DNA of 64,000 nt. Origin: Cryptomeria japonica. Lineage: Eukaryota; Streptophyta; Pinopsida; Cupressales; Cupressaceae. A model generated the notes under the pieces. The model saw nothing but the letters and a program-made list of their open reading frames with translations, was not told where the DNA came from and ran no database searches. A program made the translations under genes and the position numbers. Where the stretch lies: NCBI RefSeq assembly GCF_030272615.1, contig NC_081411.1:213618654-213682653 (forward strand), in the 5' to 3' direction. Numbering within the stretch: position 1 is the stretch's first letter; each line of letters starts with the position of its first letter. Below, one piece after another: positions 46,290 to 59,007 of the stretch.

Positions 46290-49200
46290 GACAAGGAGTA
46301 AGTCAAAAAAATATATGTAGAGTAGAATTAGGGAGTCAAGTGAACTCGTATTTACAAGTATAACCTCAAACATACAAGGAATTCATAGAGAGAGTACATA
46401 AATAAGGTGACCATGGATTCATTGAATATATGAACTTACTACTATAATAATAAATCATTTGGTAACAAAGATGAATTCAACAAAACTCAAAGGAAGGAGG
46501 CTATAAAAATAGCAATCCCCTACAAATAGGATTGCCTCATGCACATTTGTACAAAGGATGTGTTTTTGCATTTTGAAAAAACTGGAAGTGTTCAAAATTC
46601 TTTTTGAAGATTTTAAGATACAAAGTTGCAAGATATTTTTAAAAAGTATTTAATAAAATCTAGTGGGAGAATATACACTTCCAAATTTCCAGTAAAAGAT
46701 GGCGATATTAAATGTTAACTAAAACACTGTACCACTATTGCCACCAACATCAATTCATTGAGCCATCAAAGTATGAAGAAATAATGCTTCGCACAATTGT
46801 GTCGGGTTACAAATCAGATCTATGCGTCACTTTAATGGATCACACATACCTATGAACTGCATTCCTAAATAAATACTAGTATCTAGAGATGGAGCAGCAA
46901 TGCTTTACTATCCATAAAAGGTTGAACAAACCAACCCCTTTAATCAAGTGGATGGACAGAAAGATATTATACTAAAAGATTTCTTATCATGTACAAGACA
47001 TTATCGGGCAATGTAAAAATAAATTGAATTTGGACTTTGTATCATCTCATCAACAAGTATTCTCTAATCTATAGATATCAATGAAAAAAGAGAACTTTTT
47101 CGATCATCAAACATTAACGAAACTCAATGCATCTCTTTACGTAAACGCATATAAACTTGGTTCATCACCAAATCAACTATTACAGTTTTCCAATGTAAAC
47201 AAAAAAAATGTCATGTTGAATATTACAATACGAATGTAAACTATGAATACCTAAAAAATGCTTTGCATAACTAAGAAATCGATGCGAACACCACTCAAGA
47301 TCTATAGATTCAGATATAAAGTATTAAAAAATTGCGACTGACCCCGGTTCTGTTACCTACGAAGACCACTAAAGTTTTATAGATTCAGTTTTAGACTAAA
47401 AAAAAATGGTGCGACTAACTTTTTCCTTTATCGGAAAAAGCAAGAAATTAGAGAATACAGAAAGCTACAGCATAAAAAGCAGCAGCAAATACAGTAATGC
47501 AGTCCGAACAATGGACTGTACAACAGCCTACTGTTCTTTTCTCTACAAATCATACATAAATAAAAGTATATTAAATTAAGTCGTTGAAAAGAAAATACAG
47601 CGATCAAACATTAACAAATAAATAACACACAAGAATATAAAATTATTAAACTAAGACCTTGAAACAAGAATCTAACCACCAAGCATTGACAAACGTCAAG
47701 TTAAGGATCAAGGTTTAAATTGTACATGGTACCAATCTTGTGAAAAAAGGCATTGCGTTGACAGCATTAGATGTCATGTGCTAAAAGCATTGAGTGCTTC
47801 CAGCAGATGTGATGATTACTGGGTTAAACTGCGCAAGTACCCTGGTTGTACACCCTTAAATCACCCGAAAGAGCTTAAAATTAGTGGATTTGAAGAATCT
47901 GCTAAAATTTAGAGGTGGGTGAAACAGAAGGACCAAATTGTATAGAAAATAATTCCAAGTGACTCTCACAAGTGGAGTATAACATGAATATCTCGTTAAA
48001 ATGGATCCTAGACATATTTTTAATATAACATTACCATCATGCAAAGACATTGTCTATTCCAATGTAAGATGTTTGACAAGGAGACCAAACATATTTCTAA
48101 GGATGTTTGTTGTAACGGTAGCGTCTTGAAACTCTTAAACTGCAGGGACTACTGCTACAGAATATATGCAATTGAGTCAACGATTAAAACCAGTAATGAG
48201 TGCAAAGAAAATAAGAGACGTGAACAGCAACGATTTTGGGATGTACTATCCAATTAAAAAATCCACAATCAAGCTTGCTGGGGGGCAAATGTCACAATAA
48301 TATGTAATGCGAAAGAGTGGATATTGCATCCAAGCTTAGGTTAGACATGGCCCAAATCGGAAAAACAGCAGGAAATTGTGTAGCCTTCCGAAGGTTTGAA
48401 ATTTCAATTGGGCGGCAATTAATAAAAGAATTGTAACTCGGAACAATAAAAAGAGTTTCGTAAGTCTCAAAACATCTTTGCAGTTCTCAAGGAGGAATGG
48501 AATGATCATACTCCCATTGGCATGTGAGAACTAATCAGCTGAGAGAACAGAACACAAAATGCTGGAATTTTCGTTCACAATTCTAATTCAAGAAGAATTA
48601 GTGTTTAACCTCCAAACGGCCAGAATGAGAAAAAAGTTTGTAATTAACAGGAAGTCACAGGATTTGTAATCAACAGAAGTTCATATTAAGCTTGTCTATG
48701 GGAAAAAAATGAAATAGATGAAAGTTCTGGCAATCTTGAAGTTGAATCAGCCAACATTACTGACAACCTTGTAGTTGAATGCAGGCAATAATTCCACCAA
48801 ACTTGGAGTTAAATTGTCCCATAACTCTGCAAATCTTGGGATTAATGATAACAGAACAAAGGATATTTGTATATATTCAGTGAATTGAAAGTCTGTCAGA
48901 TATTGAAAATAGCAACTGGCTCAGAAATGGAAAGCTTTCAAAAGAACATAATCATGAACAAAAATAAGAGAACAGTTGTGCCTTGCAGACTTAAGTTGAA
49001 GCGCTAAAAATTCATCCTTGATGAGATGCATTCAAAATATTTTTACCCTTAACAATGAATGGCAGAAAATTCCAAACACAATGCAAATCTCACAATCCTT
49101 GATGAGGTAACAGGCTTCTTGTGTCAGGATACAAAATGAACAAGACGTACTGTTAAGGGTGGATGTTACTCCATGGCTGATGACAACCTTAACATGATTT

Positions 49201-50302
49201 AGAAAACCATTTGGAAAGTTGAAAGCCATCAAAAGGACATAATTTTTTCTTTGTTGACATTCAAAAACATACTCTTGACAATATAAAAAGGTTTTTCTTA
49301 GGTCTCCAAAATACATCATGTGCAATTGCCCTGATGAAGAAAGTAATCAACAAAACAATGTTACTTTTAACTTAACCAGTGCAAAGCTGCGTAACCAAGC
49401 TGGTATGCTTGACCAAAACTGCATATCTCCTAACCCTCCGTAAGAATGCTTCAGACTACATCTGAGGGTTAATCAGCTTAGTGAATAAGGAAAAGCATTA
49501 GATCATATGTAATATTCTTACACATTGAACGGTGCAAGCAAAGATAAACGGTACAGTATTTAACGTCAAGGCAAGAATTATCGTAAGACTGGAATAGAAT
49601 TCTGATTTAGCTTGACAAACTGTCATATAATACCACTGGCAGAAAAACACAAAAGGGGGTAAAGACTTCAATTAGGATCCAAATGGCATAATTAAGTTGA
49701 TTGTCGATTGAGCTGCAAGCAAAACCCAATTCCTACCGGGGCAGAAGTTGTTTGTAGAGATCCTCTGAAGAATGTTTTCCTTCTCTTCAGAAAGATGCTA
49801 CAGCGAAGAAATAGAAGTATTACTTGATGGACTGGATATAAGTATAACCAACCTTGATATAAACTTGAGACATACTAATAAAAGCACTGATAAGTCTGCT
49901 GAACTTGGAGATAATATTCATAAAAGAGCAGAAGATGTTTGTCTAATCAATCAAGACAATGGGAAATGGGCTGTGCTGGAAACATACAAACTTGGCTGAG
50001 ACATGGACTCGATTTCAAAGAACAACACTCCTGACTAACACAAAAAAGGTGACTGGAAGACAGATCACATACTCTATCAACCTCTAGATTTAAGGAAGAA
50101 TCAATTCAACATATTTTAGATATGAATTTGCTAAAACAAGAGGAGGGCAAACAGGACGATCTCTAGGGTAATTGGTAAGAAGGCCCAAATCTATTCTGCA
50201 AAATCCAGAGCAAGTTACAAAACATTGAACACTGTATCAAGGAATAATACATTGGGCATGCTAGCAATAATTGAACTAATGCAGTTCACTGTTCATTGCT
50301 GA
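46290..50302. other. AT-rich non-coding region
   Basis: Short open frames exist (48039-48257 plus, 49032-49325 minus, 49772-49999 plus) without recognisable domains. The last one follows a fair splice acceptor (CCTTCTCTTCAG ending at 49790) and could be an exon. The part next to 50303 would be the 3' UTR of the exon described there. Confidence 0.35.
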
Positions 50303-50423
50303 TCACTTCCCTTTGGTGAACACCTTCAACAAATCCACAAGCTTGGGTGGTCCCCTGTATGCTGTGTCTTCTTTAATAGACTTCAATGTTTGCTGTTTTT
50401 GATAACCCCAGTTTATTATTCTG
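50303..50423 (-). CDS. Possible terminal coding exon, unidentified
   Basis: On the minus strand after TGACAATACAG, a frame of 39 codons runs to TGA at 50305-50303. It includes RIINWGYQKQQTLKSIKEDT and YRGPPKLVDLLKVFTKGK. Composition and absence of stops look like real protein, but the family is not recognised. No upstream exon in the right phase could be linked. Could also be a pseudogene fragment. Confidence 0.35.
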
Positions 50424-51219
50424 CTGTATTGTCAGTTCACTGAGAATTTGGTTGGTACAGAGAAAATGTGTTTTGTACGGGCAGATTATGTGGATTTAGG
50501 CAACTTAATTATAGGTAAGGGTCTGTGTCAAAAAGTTGTATAAAGTTTACAAACCAGTGGTCAACTAACATTTACAATCCATATCTCTTAGTCGACTCCG
50601 TATATGTTTAGGTATATAAAACAATAACCCTTTTCAATTCAAAAATGCATGCTTGCATCTCATTACCAGATATCTTATTGGAGAAGTATATTAAATGAAA
50701 AAAATTCATACGAATAACAGGGATTGTTGTCACTACCTGATTCAATCAAGTAGACATTGATATTCTGTATTAAGTAAACATGCCCAATATCTAATTATAA
50801 GAATGTGCAAAGAAGTATTATTAGAGTCAAATATCCTAAAGAACGAGAAAACCTTATAATGGAAATCCACAAAACTCAAACCTCAGGGAAAAATTAACCT
50901 CATTATTCTTAAAATAAAAAATTAAGAAGCAAAAACTAGAAATATTACTCCGTTAATTTCCAGCCAGTAAGCTCTACGACTGAACATCCCAGAATTAAAT
51001 TGCTCTACATGAAAGGAACTCAACCTACTGATGCCAAAAAAGGACCATCATAGAGTGATTATTGTTCTTGCTATGCCACTCTAATTAATTCTATTATCTT
51101 CATATGAAGTATTTTCAAAATCCATATGAAGACACCCTTCTGACAAGTATAAAATGCTGTGTATCCATAGAAATACAAGGAGAAAACAGAAATCTGGCGA
51201 TACAAATAGCATGAATCAA

Positions 51220-51273
51220 TCATCTCCAATCACGCATGTATATGCCAGTCCCCATCATTGTTTCTTGAATCCC
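51220..51273 (-). CDS. Possible short terminal exon, unidentified
   Basis: After a good acceptor (TATTATTTGCAG, ending at 51274) the minus strand encodes GIQETMMGTGIYMRDWR and TGA. It is only 54 bases, so chance is a serious alternative. It lies 0.8 kb upstream of the exon at 50303-50423. The two could be alternative 3' ends of one gene or unrelated. Confidence 0.25.
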   Translation of the reverse strand, partial: GIQETMMGTGIYMRDWR

Positions 51274-51639
51274 CTGCAAATAATATAAACTGTCATTAAT
51301 ATAAGTTTCAGCAGGAGAGAAAATCTGATTTCTATATAATCTTAATCTCATACAAAATCAAAGAGAGCTTCAATACCAAAAGTGGAAAAAACAAATAGAA
51401 TTAGTGTTGCATTATAATCAGTGTTTGGTCAGGATGCATCCTGGTTGTTATCCGATTTCTGGGAATGTAGACGTCATCGTGATAGCAAGACAGGAAAATA
51501 CACCCACCAATCCACCCCCTCTAGGCAGTACCACAATAGGAGTCCATCCCCAAGATAGTCCTGCAGATGCAAGGACATCCCTGTGAATGACCCCCTCTAG
51601 AGCAACAGAAAGACATCCCCCACATCATTTAGAAACGGT

Positions 51640-52780
51640 GCTCTTTTAAAAATAAAAAATAAAAAATAAACATAAAACCGTAAACTTCAACCTAAAATAG
51701 TGACCCAAGGACCCTCACCCTTAAAAACTTGTAGTCATGCTCTATTGCAATCACAAAGAGAGGAAGAGGAAGTACCATGATTTCAAGGATGATCAGTTCC
51801 TCAAAGAAGAAGCATACACTGACTATACTGGTTAAATCCATTTTGTTTATGCCTCTTTGTTATTGTTTTATGTTTTGTGATTTGTTCATAAATCTCAGTG
51901 AAGGACGCTAGGTCACATTTGTTAGTGCATGTTCACACATAAGGGTTGTGACAAAAAATTTATTTATTCATTTTCTCTCCCCTATTGTTATACTTCTGCT
52001 ATTTGTCTGCTTTTTCCTATGCTTTTTGGAATGATGCAACAACTTAAGAGTGCTTCAATAACATTCTCACAATGTAGATCAAAACATTGCCCATACTGGC
52101 TGTATGTTCATTATTCTCTATGCTGTACTTCTTTTACCAAGTCTTCTTCCTATGAATTTCAAGTTGATAGAAAGTATCTTGGCAGTTCAACCCACTCTCT
52201 TCATGTTGAACTAAAATCATGAGTTCCCCTTGTGTTCTATGAATGTGGGGATGACTCAAAGTATGAGGGATTCACAACCACTTCCATAATGTTCACCCAA
52301 AAACATGGTTCCCTTATTGTGTGGTCCTCATCTTTCTTCATACGTGTATTTGTGCAAATATAATTTTGGGGGCAATGCAAAGTATCTAAGTGATTCAAAT
52401 CTACCCTCATCATGTTGACACAAAAACATAGATTCCATCGATTGGTTTATACTTTTGGCATTTTTCTTGCAACTTGATTGTTTGCTTCTCACTATATCTT
52501 GTTTCTTTTTACATTGCTATGTTTTCCTTTTGCTTGTTATCAAAAACATATTTTCCTTATTCATGTTGTTCATAAAACATAAAAAATACAAAAACCATAC
52601 CATCTTGCTCACACTATTTTAGTTTTATCTTTTCAAAACTCTTTCCACTTGCATGGCAAATCTTATAAGAATACTATCTTGAGTCATGATTCCTAAACAA
52701 TAATATTTCATTACATTGTGCTTTATATAATAAATAATTAAATTATTTGAATTTCACATCTATTTATGAGTGACCTGTGC
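51640..52780. other. Non-coding, AT-rich
   Basis: No gene recognised. Homopolymer-rich AAAATAAA repeats lie around 51645-51675. Confidence 0.4.
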
Positions 52781-52784
52781 TCAA

Positions 52785-53010
52785 GAGGTGGATAACAAAC
52801 AGTTGGTTACAGCATTTCCATCCCAGGCGTAGTGTCATTTCTTCCCAGGCTTACTGTCTCTTTGAAAATGAAATATGCCAATTCCTAGCTATATGAGGTA
52901 GATAACAAACCAATGGCTATAGCCTTCCCTTCCCAGGTTTACTGTCTCTTATAAAAGGGAATATGCAAATTCAGAGATCAAGGAGGTGGATAACAAACCA
53001 CTGGCTATAG
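52785..53010. repeat. Degenerate tandem triplication
   Basis: GAGGTGGATAACAAAC starts copies at 52785, 52895 (GAGGTAG variant) and 52983. Shared downstream words are TTCCCAGG(C/T)TTACTGTCTC and ATATGC(C/A)AATTC. Unit length is about 90-110 bases. Confidence 0.75.
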
Positions 53011-53481
53011 CTCAACAGTGAAATTCTTGGAAGCATTCTCACCTCTAATTTGATCTCTCCATCATACAAAATGGCAATAAAAGTTAACTCATGCCAAAAT
53101 GAGGGCATATGATGAAGAAATTTGAATCCTTTATTTCATTTCTGTGTTTTTTCTTTGGATGATGTTGGGGATGCCCTGATGTCCCGAGGATAGTCAACGG
53201 GCATGAAGACATTCCCTGGCCATCCAATTTTAAAGACATAAGGAGTGGTAAACTCAGACAATAAGAAAAAAAGAGAACATATTTATGTCTGGAATGGATA
53301 TGTTGGCCCTGGGGAAATGTCCCAAAGAATGCTGATCTTAGGACATAATAATTAACTGCATGGAGGGGAGTGCTGCTCCTACTTTCCTATGCTAGTGCTG
53401 CCATAAACCCTGTGAAGCACAAAAAGAAAGATATACAATTGAATCTTTTCTTCAAAACTAGTAAGTGTTGATTTGTTTTAG

Positions 53482-53582
53482 TTTGGGATTCTGTACAGGT
53501 GCTGCAGAAGGGACCAAAAGTTTTGAGAAATGTTTTGGATGACATCTACTATGCAGTGGATAAATTCTGTAGAATTATCAAC
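53482..53582 (+). CDS. Possible internal exon, unidentified
   Basis: Between TTTGTTTTAG (acceptor) and GTAGTA (donor), the frame encodes WDSVQVLQKGPKVLRN and then VLDDIYYAVDKFCRIIN, without stops. It reads like helical protein. No family recognised. The exon at 58889 on the same strand could belong to the same gene, with the Copia element in an intervening intron, but at least one further exon would be needed to match phases. Confidence 0.3.
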
Positions 53583-53908
53583 GTAGTAATTTTTAATGCA
53601 TAATTCCTTAATATTGTTGCAGTAGAAAGCTAAAAATCATATTTAATGAGAATACTTCATTGCAAAGGGTTGCCAATTAAATTGAGCAACAGCCTCTGAA
53701 AAGATCAGTGTAGCCTGCCTCTATCAGACCATTGCTTTAGATTCTGCTATGCTTGTGTACTTACACAGCTGGTATTTTGATTATTTTTTCATACCTTCAT
53801 GACATCTCATTACAAATCAATGGCATATGGATTGGTCTATTGGTGGTATCCTTATCAGAAGAGTTATAGCATATGTATTCATACTGTTCTGCATCAAGTA
53901 CATTTTGG

Positions 53909-54280
53909 TAACAGTGGAGGATATCCATCAACAAAAGAGCAAGAGCAACTATGTAACTACACAAACAGTGGTTTTATACTTCAAGAGAACTCCATTTGCC
54001 ACCAGATCCAGAGGAGAGACTCCCAATTTGACAACTATTTGAACCCTCAAAGAAAACTTATATTACCAAATCAACTGGTTTGATGATGTAGAGGTAACAG
54101 TGGAGGATATCCATCAACAAAAGAGCAAGAGCAACTATGTAACTAGACAAACAGTGGTTTTATACTTCAAGAGAACTCCAATTGCCACCAGATCTAGAGG
54201 AGACACTCCCAATTTGGCAACTATTTGAAACCTCAAAGAAAACTCATACTACCAAATCAACTGGTTTGATGATGTAGAGG
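53909..54280. repeat. 186-bp tandem duplication
   Basis: Two adjacent copies (53909-54094 and 54095-54280) share nearly all bases, with about ten differences. Both begin at TAACAGTGGAGGATATCC. The length is 62 codons, so frames are preserved, yet the most coding-like frame has a TGA in both copies. Identity of the sequence is unknown. Confidence 0.9.
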
Positions 54281-55190
54281 TTGGAATTTCGGACAACAAG
54301 AATAAAAATTGACCAAGCACATCTTGGGAAAAAAATGGTGATTAATAAGTCAGCTCTTTGGTAATGGATATGGTGGTCAATATTTACTTGAAGGTGGATG
54401 AAACACAGATGCCATGATTTGGTTTATGAAAGATCTTGTATTAATTACTTAGAGGCTAGAGCTACAGCATGCTCATGTAAATGGGCATTTAAAGATAGGT
54501 AACTGCATATATAGGCTCTTACAATATTCTTCTATATACATCTTCTCTACAAGGGTTCAGAATTAATTGTAGCCCTAAAGTTAGATATGATGCTATGTCA
54601 TATTTGGAACATGATGACACGTTTTTAGGCTGCAAATATGTATATAATTTTTGTACGTTTCTTGTTCTGACAAAAGTAAAACCACAAACCCTACTCAAAA
54701 AAGGGTATTTCCATGTCCATATACACAAACCAGTAACTTAGATAAATACAATTTGCTGCATTAAAAGAGAAAGTCCTTTTCTTCTTTGTTAATTATGGTT
54801 TTTCAGCAGTTTTCCTCTAAAAGTTTTATCTTTTTTAAATTTTGCACACTGAATGGAGCATATTGTTCAGTCCTGAAAAAGTGGACATCTCCCTCCAAGT
54901 TCCCAAAATGTCAAGGACATTGGCGACATCACTCAAGACCCCAAGGCTGCATCCCCATGGACCGCTTAAGATTAAGACAATGAAGAGGGTATAGATCATC
55001 AGGAATAATCTGGCCCTATTAAAAATAATCTCTTGACATCAACTACAATAAGTTTGCATAATCTGCATTTAAGAAAACATTCATATTGGTTTATATATGG
55101 AAAAAGCATTATAATGCATTTGGAGTAATAATAATCCATCACTTTTTAGAAAAAAAAATAAGTGGCAAAAATGAAAAAACCAGTTGTACA
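54281..55190. other. Non-coding flank of the Copia element
   Basis: No gene. A GC-richer patch at 54880-54965 resembles, weakly, the GC-rich end of the hAT-like element at 59.4 kb. The last five bases (55186-55190, GTACA) are the Copia target-site duplication. Confidence 0.5.
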
Positions 55191-55419
55191 TATTAGAATA
55201 TTTAATTCTATGTTAGTCACCTATTTTTAGTTCCTTTATGTAATTAGCTTTTAAGCTTAATTTAGCGTTCACGCTTAATTTAGCGTTTAGCTCTTTAGTT
55301 TTTTACTTTAACGTTATGTTCTAATTATAGAACATCGTCTTGTAACCTCTATATATGCATTTGTATATCGTTCAATGTAATTATCCAATTATTGAATCAT
55401 TCATTCAATTTATTTTTCA
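55191..55419 (+). repeat. Copia 5' LTR, 229 bp
   Basis: Starts TATTAGAATATT and ends TTTTTCA. Compared with the 3' LTR it lacks about 25 bases after TTTTAGTTCCTT and has a duplicated TTAGCGTTCACGCTTAATTT segment. It contains a TATATATG box near 55350. The start TA in place of TG is shared by both LTRs. Confidence 0.9.
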
Positions 55420-55420
55420 T

Positions 55421-57737
55421 GGTACAGTCACTGAGATGGCTCAGTCTATGTTGGAGCATAGAAATGTTCCAAAACACTTTTGGGCGGAAGCGGTCTTCAC
55501 TGCAGTCTACCTTCTGAACCGGTCACCCACAAAGGCCATTAAGAAGATGACTCCAGAGGAAGCTTGGTCTGGCAGGAAGCCCAAAATCAGTCATTTGAAA
55601 GTTTTTGGCTCTATAGCTTATGTTTGGATTCCAGATGTCAAGCACACCAAACTGGATCCAAAGAGTCAGAAATTGATGTTCACCGGCTACAATGACAACC
55701 ACAAGGCATATCGACTGATTGATATAGACACTAATCACCTCATATTCAGTTGAGATGTAGTATTTGATGAAGAAAGAGGGCCTTTTCAGCCTTCCTCTCC
55801 TGATTTGAGCACTGAGGATCACCCTCCAAAGGCTACAAGAATGGGTGTTCATCTTCCCTTAGCTCCACCTGATGGGAGGGATTCAATTGACTCTAAAGTT
55901 GTGGGGTCTCCCAAGCATGACATTGTGGGGTCTCCCAAGCATGACATTGCACCCCCTGACTTTCCTTAGGGTCTTCTAGATCCACATCCAGAGGAGCTTG
56001 CTCCAGATATTCCAGGTAATCTTCATCCTACAATAGATGTTGGTACTTCTACTCTTCGGCCTAAGTGGTGGGCCAAGACCATTGGTGATCTTCATGATGA
56101 TGAGTTCGTTGAGGGTATATCAATTAGAGGTAAGAGCAAGCAACACACAGTTAATTTTGCTCTTATGACCCACATTCACAATATTTATGAGCCTCAAACA
56201 TATACAGAGGCTAAAGGTGTACCTGAATGGGAAAAGGCTATGGCTGCTAAGCAACATAGTCTTCTGAAAAAAACAACACTTGGGTATTGTCCGATCTTCC
56301 TCTAGGGAAGAAGCCCATTGGCTGCAAATGGGTGTTTAAAGTCAAGTATAAAGTTGATGGAAGCTTTGATAAGTACAAGGCTCGGTTGGTGGCAAAGGGG
56401 TTTTCACAGAAGGAGGGCATCGACTATAAGGAGACATTTGCTCCCATAGCCAAGATGGGTACCATTAGGCTTGTCCACACTCTCTCAACTCAATTTGGAT
56501 GGAAAGTCCATCAAATGGACGTCAAGAGTGCCTTTCTCAATGGTGATTTGTAGGAAGAAGTTTACATGACGCAGCCTCCAGGTTTCAAGGTTGTCGATAA
56601 GAAACACCAGGTATGTAGACTAGTCAAAGTACTCTATGGCCTCAAATAGGCTCCTCGTGCATGGTACATCAAAATTGATAAGTACTTGATCGATCAGGGC
56701 TTTCAAAGGAGTCCTTTAGATCCCAATTTGTATGTCAAACATACTAGTGATGATATTCTATTTCTAGTAGTCTATGTTGATGATCTCATCATTACTAGCA
56801 ATGCAGCACATTTGATCATGCAAGTCAAACAGAATTTGTGTCAACATTTTGATATGACAGATTTGGGACTTCTCCATTACTGTCTCAATGTAGAGGTTTG
56901 GCAGACTGATAGCCACATATTCATTTCTCAATCAAAGTATGCCAAGAGCCTACTAGATAAGTTTCGAATGCAAGATTGTAAACTTGCATCTACACCTATG
57001 GAGATAGGGCTCAAATCATCAGCCAAATCAAAGTCACCTGTAGTGGATGAGTCTTCATTCAGGCAACTAGTGGGCAACCTCATCTATCTCACCACCACTA
57101 GACCTAACATCAATTATGATGTGAGCTATATTTCTCGATTCATGTCAACTCCAAAAGTTGAACATTGGGTTGTAGTGAAGCGTGTGCTTAGATATGTGAA
57201 GGGCACTCATGTTTTGGCGTTCTGTACAACAGAAGCAAAGATCCTAGGCTGGTTGGTTTCACAGATTCAGATTGGGCAGGTTGTGTTGATGACAGAAAGT
57301 CAACTTCTGGGTATGTTTTCAGCTTGGGTACAGGTGCAGTCACATGGACCAACAAGAAGCAACAGGCAATAGCTCTTTCCTCGACCAAAGCAGAGTATCG
57401 GGGAACTGTTAAGGCAGCATGTGAGGCAATTTGGCTACGTAGGATTCTTGCAGACATGCAAATGTCTCAACCAGGACCTACTCCCATGTTTTGTGATAAT
57501 CAAGGGGTTCTAAAATTAGCCGAAAATCCAGTCTTCCATGAGCGGACAAAACATGTGGAGCTTCATTGTCATTTCATCCACCAGCATGTTGAAGATGGAT
57601 CAGTGATACTGCAATACATTCCTACAAGAGATCAAACTGCAGATATCCTCACCAAGTCCTTGAGCCCAGCAAAGTTTCTCAGATTTAGAGGGCAGCTTAG
57701 TGTGATAGATAGCATGACCATTAAGGGAGGGTATTAG
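55421..57737 (+). pseudogene. Copia pol: integrase C-terminus, reverse transcriptase, RNase H
   Basis: Integrase C-terminal part: MAQSMLEHRNVPKHFWAEAV, YLLNRSPTKAIKKMTPEEAW and a GKPKISHLKVFGS-like stretch (55435-55750), ending in TGA. RT (56290-57230): KPIGCKWVFKVKYKVDGSFD, FAPIAKMGTIR, QMDVKSAFLNGDL followed by TAG, LYGLK with TAG for Gln, and the catalytic YVDD near 56775. RNase H (57240-57660) follows after a frameshift near 57215, with ALSSTKAEYRG and CDNQG. The last stop, TAG at 57735-57737, lies inside the 3' LTR; the polypurine tract AAGGGAGGG (57723-57731) is part of the coding sequence. A 26-bp duplication occurs near 55899-55952. Confidence 0.95.
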
Positions 57738-57966
57738 AATATTTAATTCTATGTTAGTCACCTATTTTTAGTTCCTTGGTTAATGGTCATTTACTTTTTT
57801 TTATGTAATTAGCTTTTAAGCTTAATTTAGCGTTTAGCTCTTTAGTTTTTTACTTTAACATTATGTTCTAATTATAGAACATCGTCTTGTAACCTCTATA
57901 TATACGTGTGTATATCGTTCAATGTAATTATCCGATTATTGAATCATTCATTCAATTTATTTTTCA
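57732..57966 (+). repeat. Copia 3' LTR, 235 bp
   Basis: Near-identical to the 5' LTR apart from the indels noted there. Preceded by AAGGGAGGG and followed by the GTACA duplication. It contains a TATATATA box near 57897. Confidence 0.95.
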
Positions 57967-57971
57967 GTACA

Positions 57972-58888
57972 AGAGGAACAATAAAGGTAGAACATAAGTG
58001 GATATAGTTAGATCAATTAGAAGAATGCAATCCACTCCTTTTTATGGATAAACTGGCTATCCTTTGCTTGTATCTCAACAAATACAATTAGTAATCTGCA
58101 TTTGGCTTGATTGATACTTGTTTTCGCTGACAGAAATATTGTAGATTTTAGATTTTTTAATATGGGGCACAGTTTCGAGTGTTTATTGCATGAAACAATA
58201 AAAGTCTCAAATTTTAGGGTGTAAACGTGAGACAATGAAGAGCTGCTTAACAAAGTTAATTTACTCTTGATTATCATGACTAATGAGAGTCAAATATACA
58301 TACGCCTGTGTACACTTTGTTTATTTGGAAACCCTAAGTTATAAATTTATATATTATAACATTTCAAGCCTGATGTTTGATTGCCAGGAAGGATGGTTAT
58401 CATTAAAGTTCTTGTACATCTTAAATGTGGCTGTTAAATGCATTGCGATCTTTATAAATTGAAGTCTTATCACTATTTTGAGTTATGTATTAAAAGAATG
58501 AGGAATATTATGATTTGGAGAACATCTCTAGGTGTATTCAAATGGATAGGATAGGCTTTGGGAATAGTATATCTCTTAAAGTTTGAATACTCTCTTAAGA
58601 GAAGAGAGTATTCTTTTAATGATATCAGATTTCCATAATCCATAGCTTAATGTATCTCACTTTCTGGATTAGACTGTGTAAAAAAATTTGCATCAACATT
58701 TCGGATCACACTCCATTTCTGGGTTAAAGTATTCTTTCTAAATTAGGATTCTTTACTTATTTTCTTACTTTTTGAGGACAGGAATCTTCTGCAAATGATA
58801 CATCATTTATCTCTATCTTTACTAAGTCTTTTTTTTTACGTTAAACTGTTCCCATTGTATTCAACTGTTATCTTTTCTGATAATGTAG
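57972..58888. other. Non-coding, AT-rich
   Basis: No gene; possibly intron sequence upstream of the exon-like segment at 58889. Confidence 0.4.
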
Positions 58889-59007
58889 GGAAAGTAAATG
58901 CTTTTGAAGATTTTGTTTACAAGGTTGGTTTAAGCCAACGATGGTTGGGAGATTTTATGTCTGAGTTTATATGTACACCTCCTCCTAATAGTTTATTTAT
59001 GCATTGA
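58889..59007 (+). CDS. Possible terminal exon, unidentified
   Basis: After TCTGATAATGTAG a frame of about 39 codons runs to TGA at 59005-59007, with KVNAFEDFVYKVGLSQRWLG and DFMSEFICTPPPNSLFMH. Amino-acid usage is protein-like. No family recognised. The longer open frame to 58795 includes intron-like sequence, so the splice start is preferred. Confidence 0.35.

Larger units (their letters stand above)
55191..57966 (+). mobile_element. Copia retrotransposon, internally deleted, with both LTRs
   Basis: Flanked by GTACA at 55186-55190 and 57967-57971, an exact 5-bp target-site duplication. The 5' LTR is 55191-55419 and the 3' LTR 57732-57966. Between them lie the last part of integrase, RT and RNase H. 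Gag, protease and the catalytic part of integrase are missing. After the 5' LTR only TGGTA of the primer-binding site remains before coding sequence starts, which places one deletion breakpoint there. The element cannot move on its own. Confidence 0.95.

Noticed and set aside
51414-54965. GC-richer patches near 51420-51600, 53160-53230 and 54880-54965 as further hAT-like termini
   Set aside because: They share short CATCCCC/GTCCC words with the 59.4-kb element, but no paired ends or 8-bp duplications could be found.
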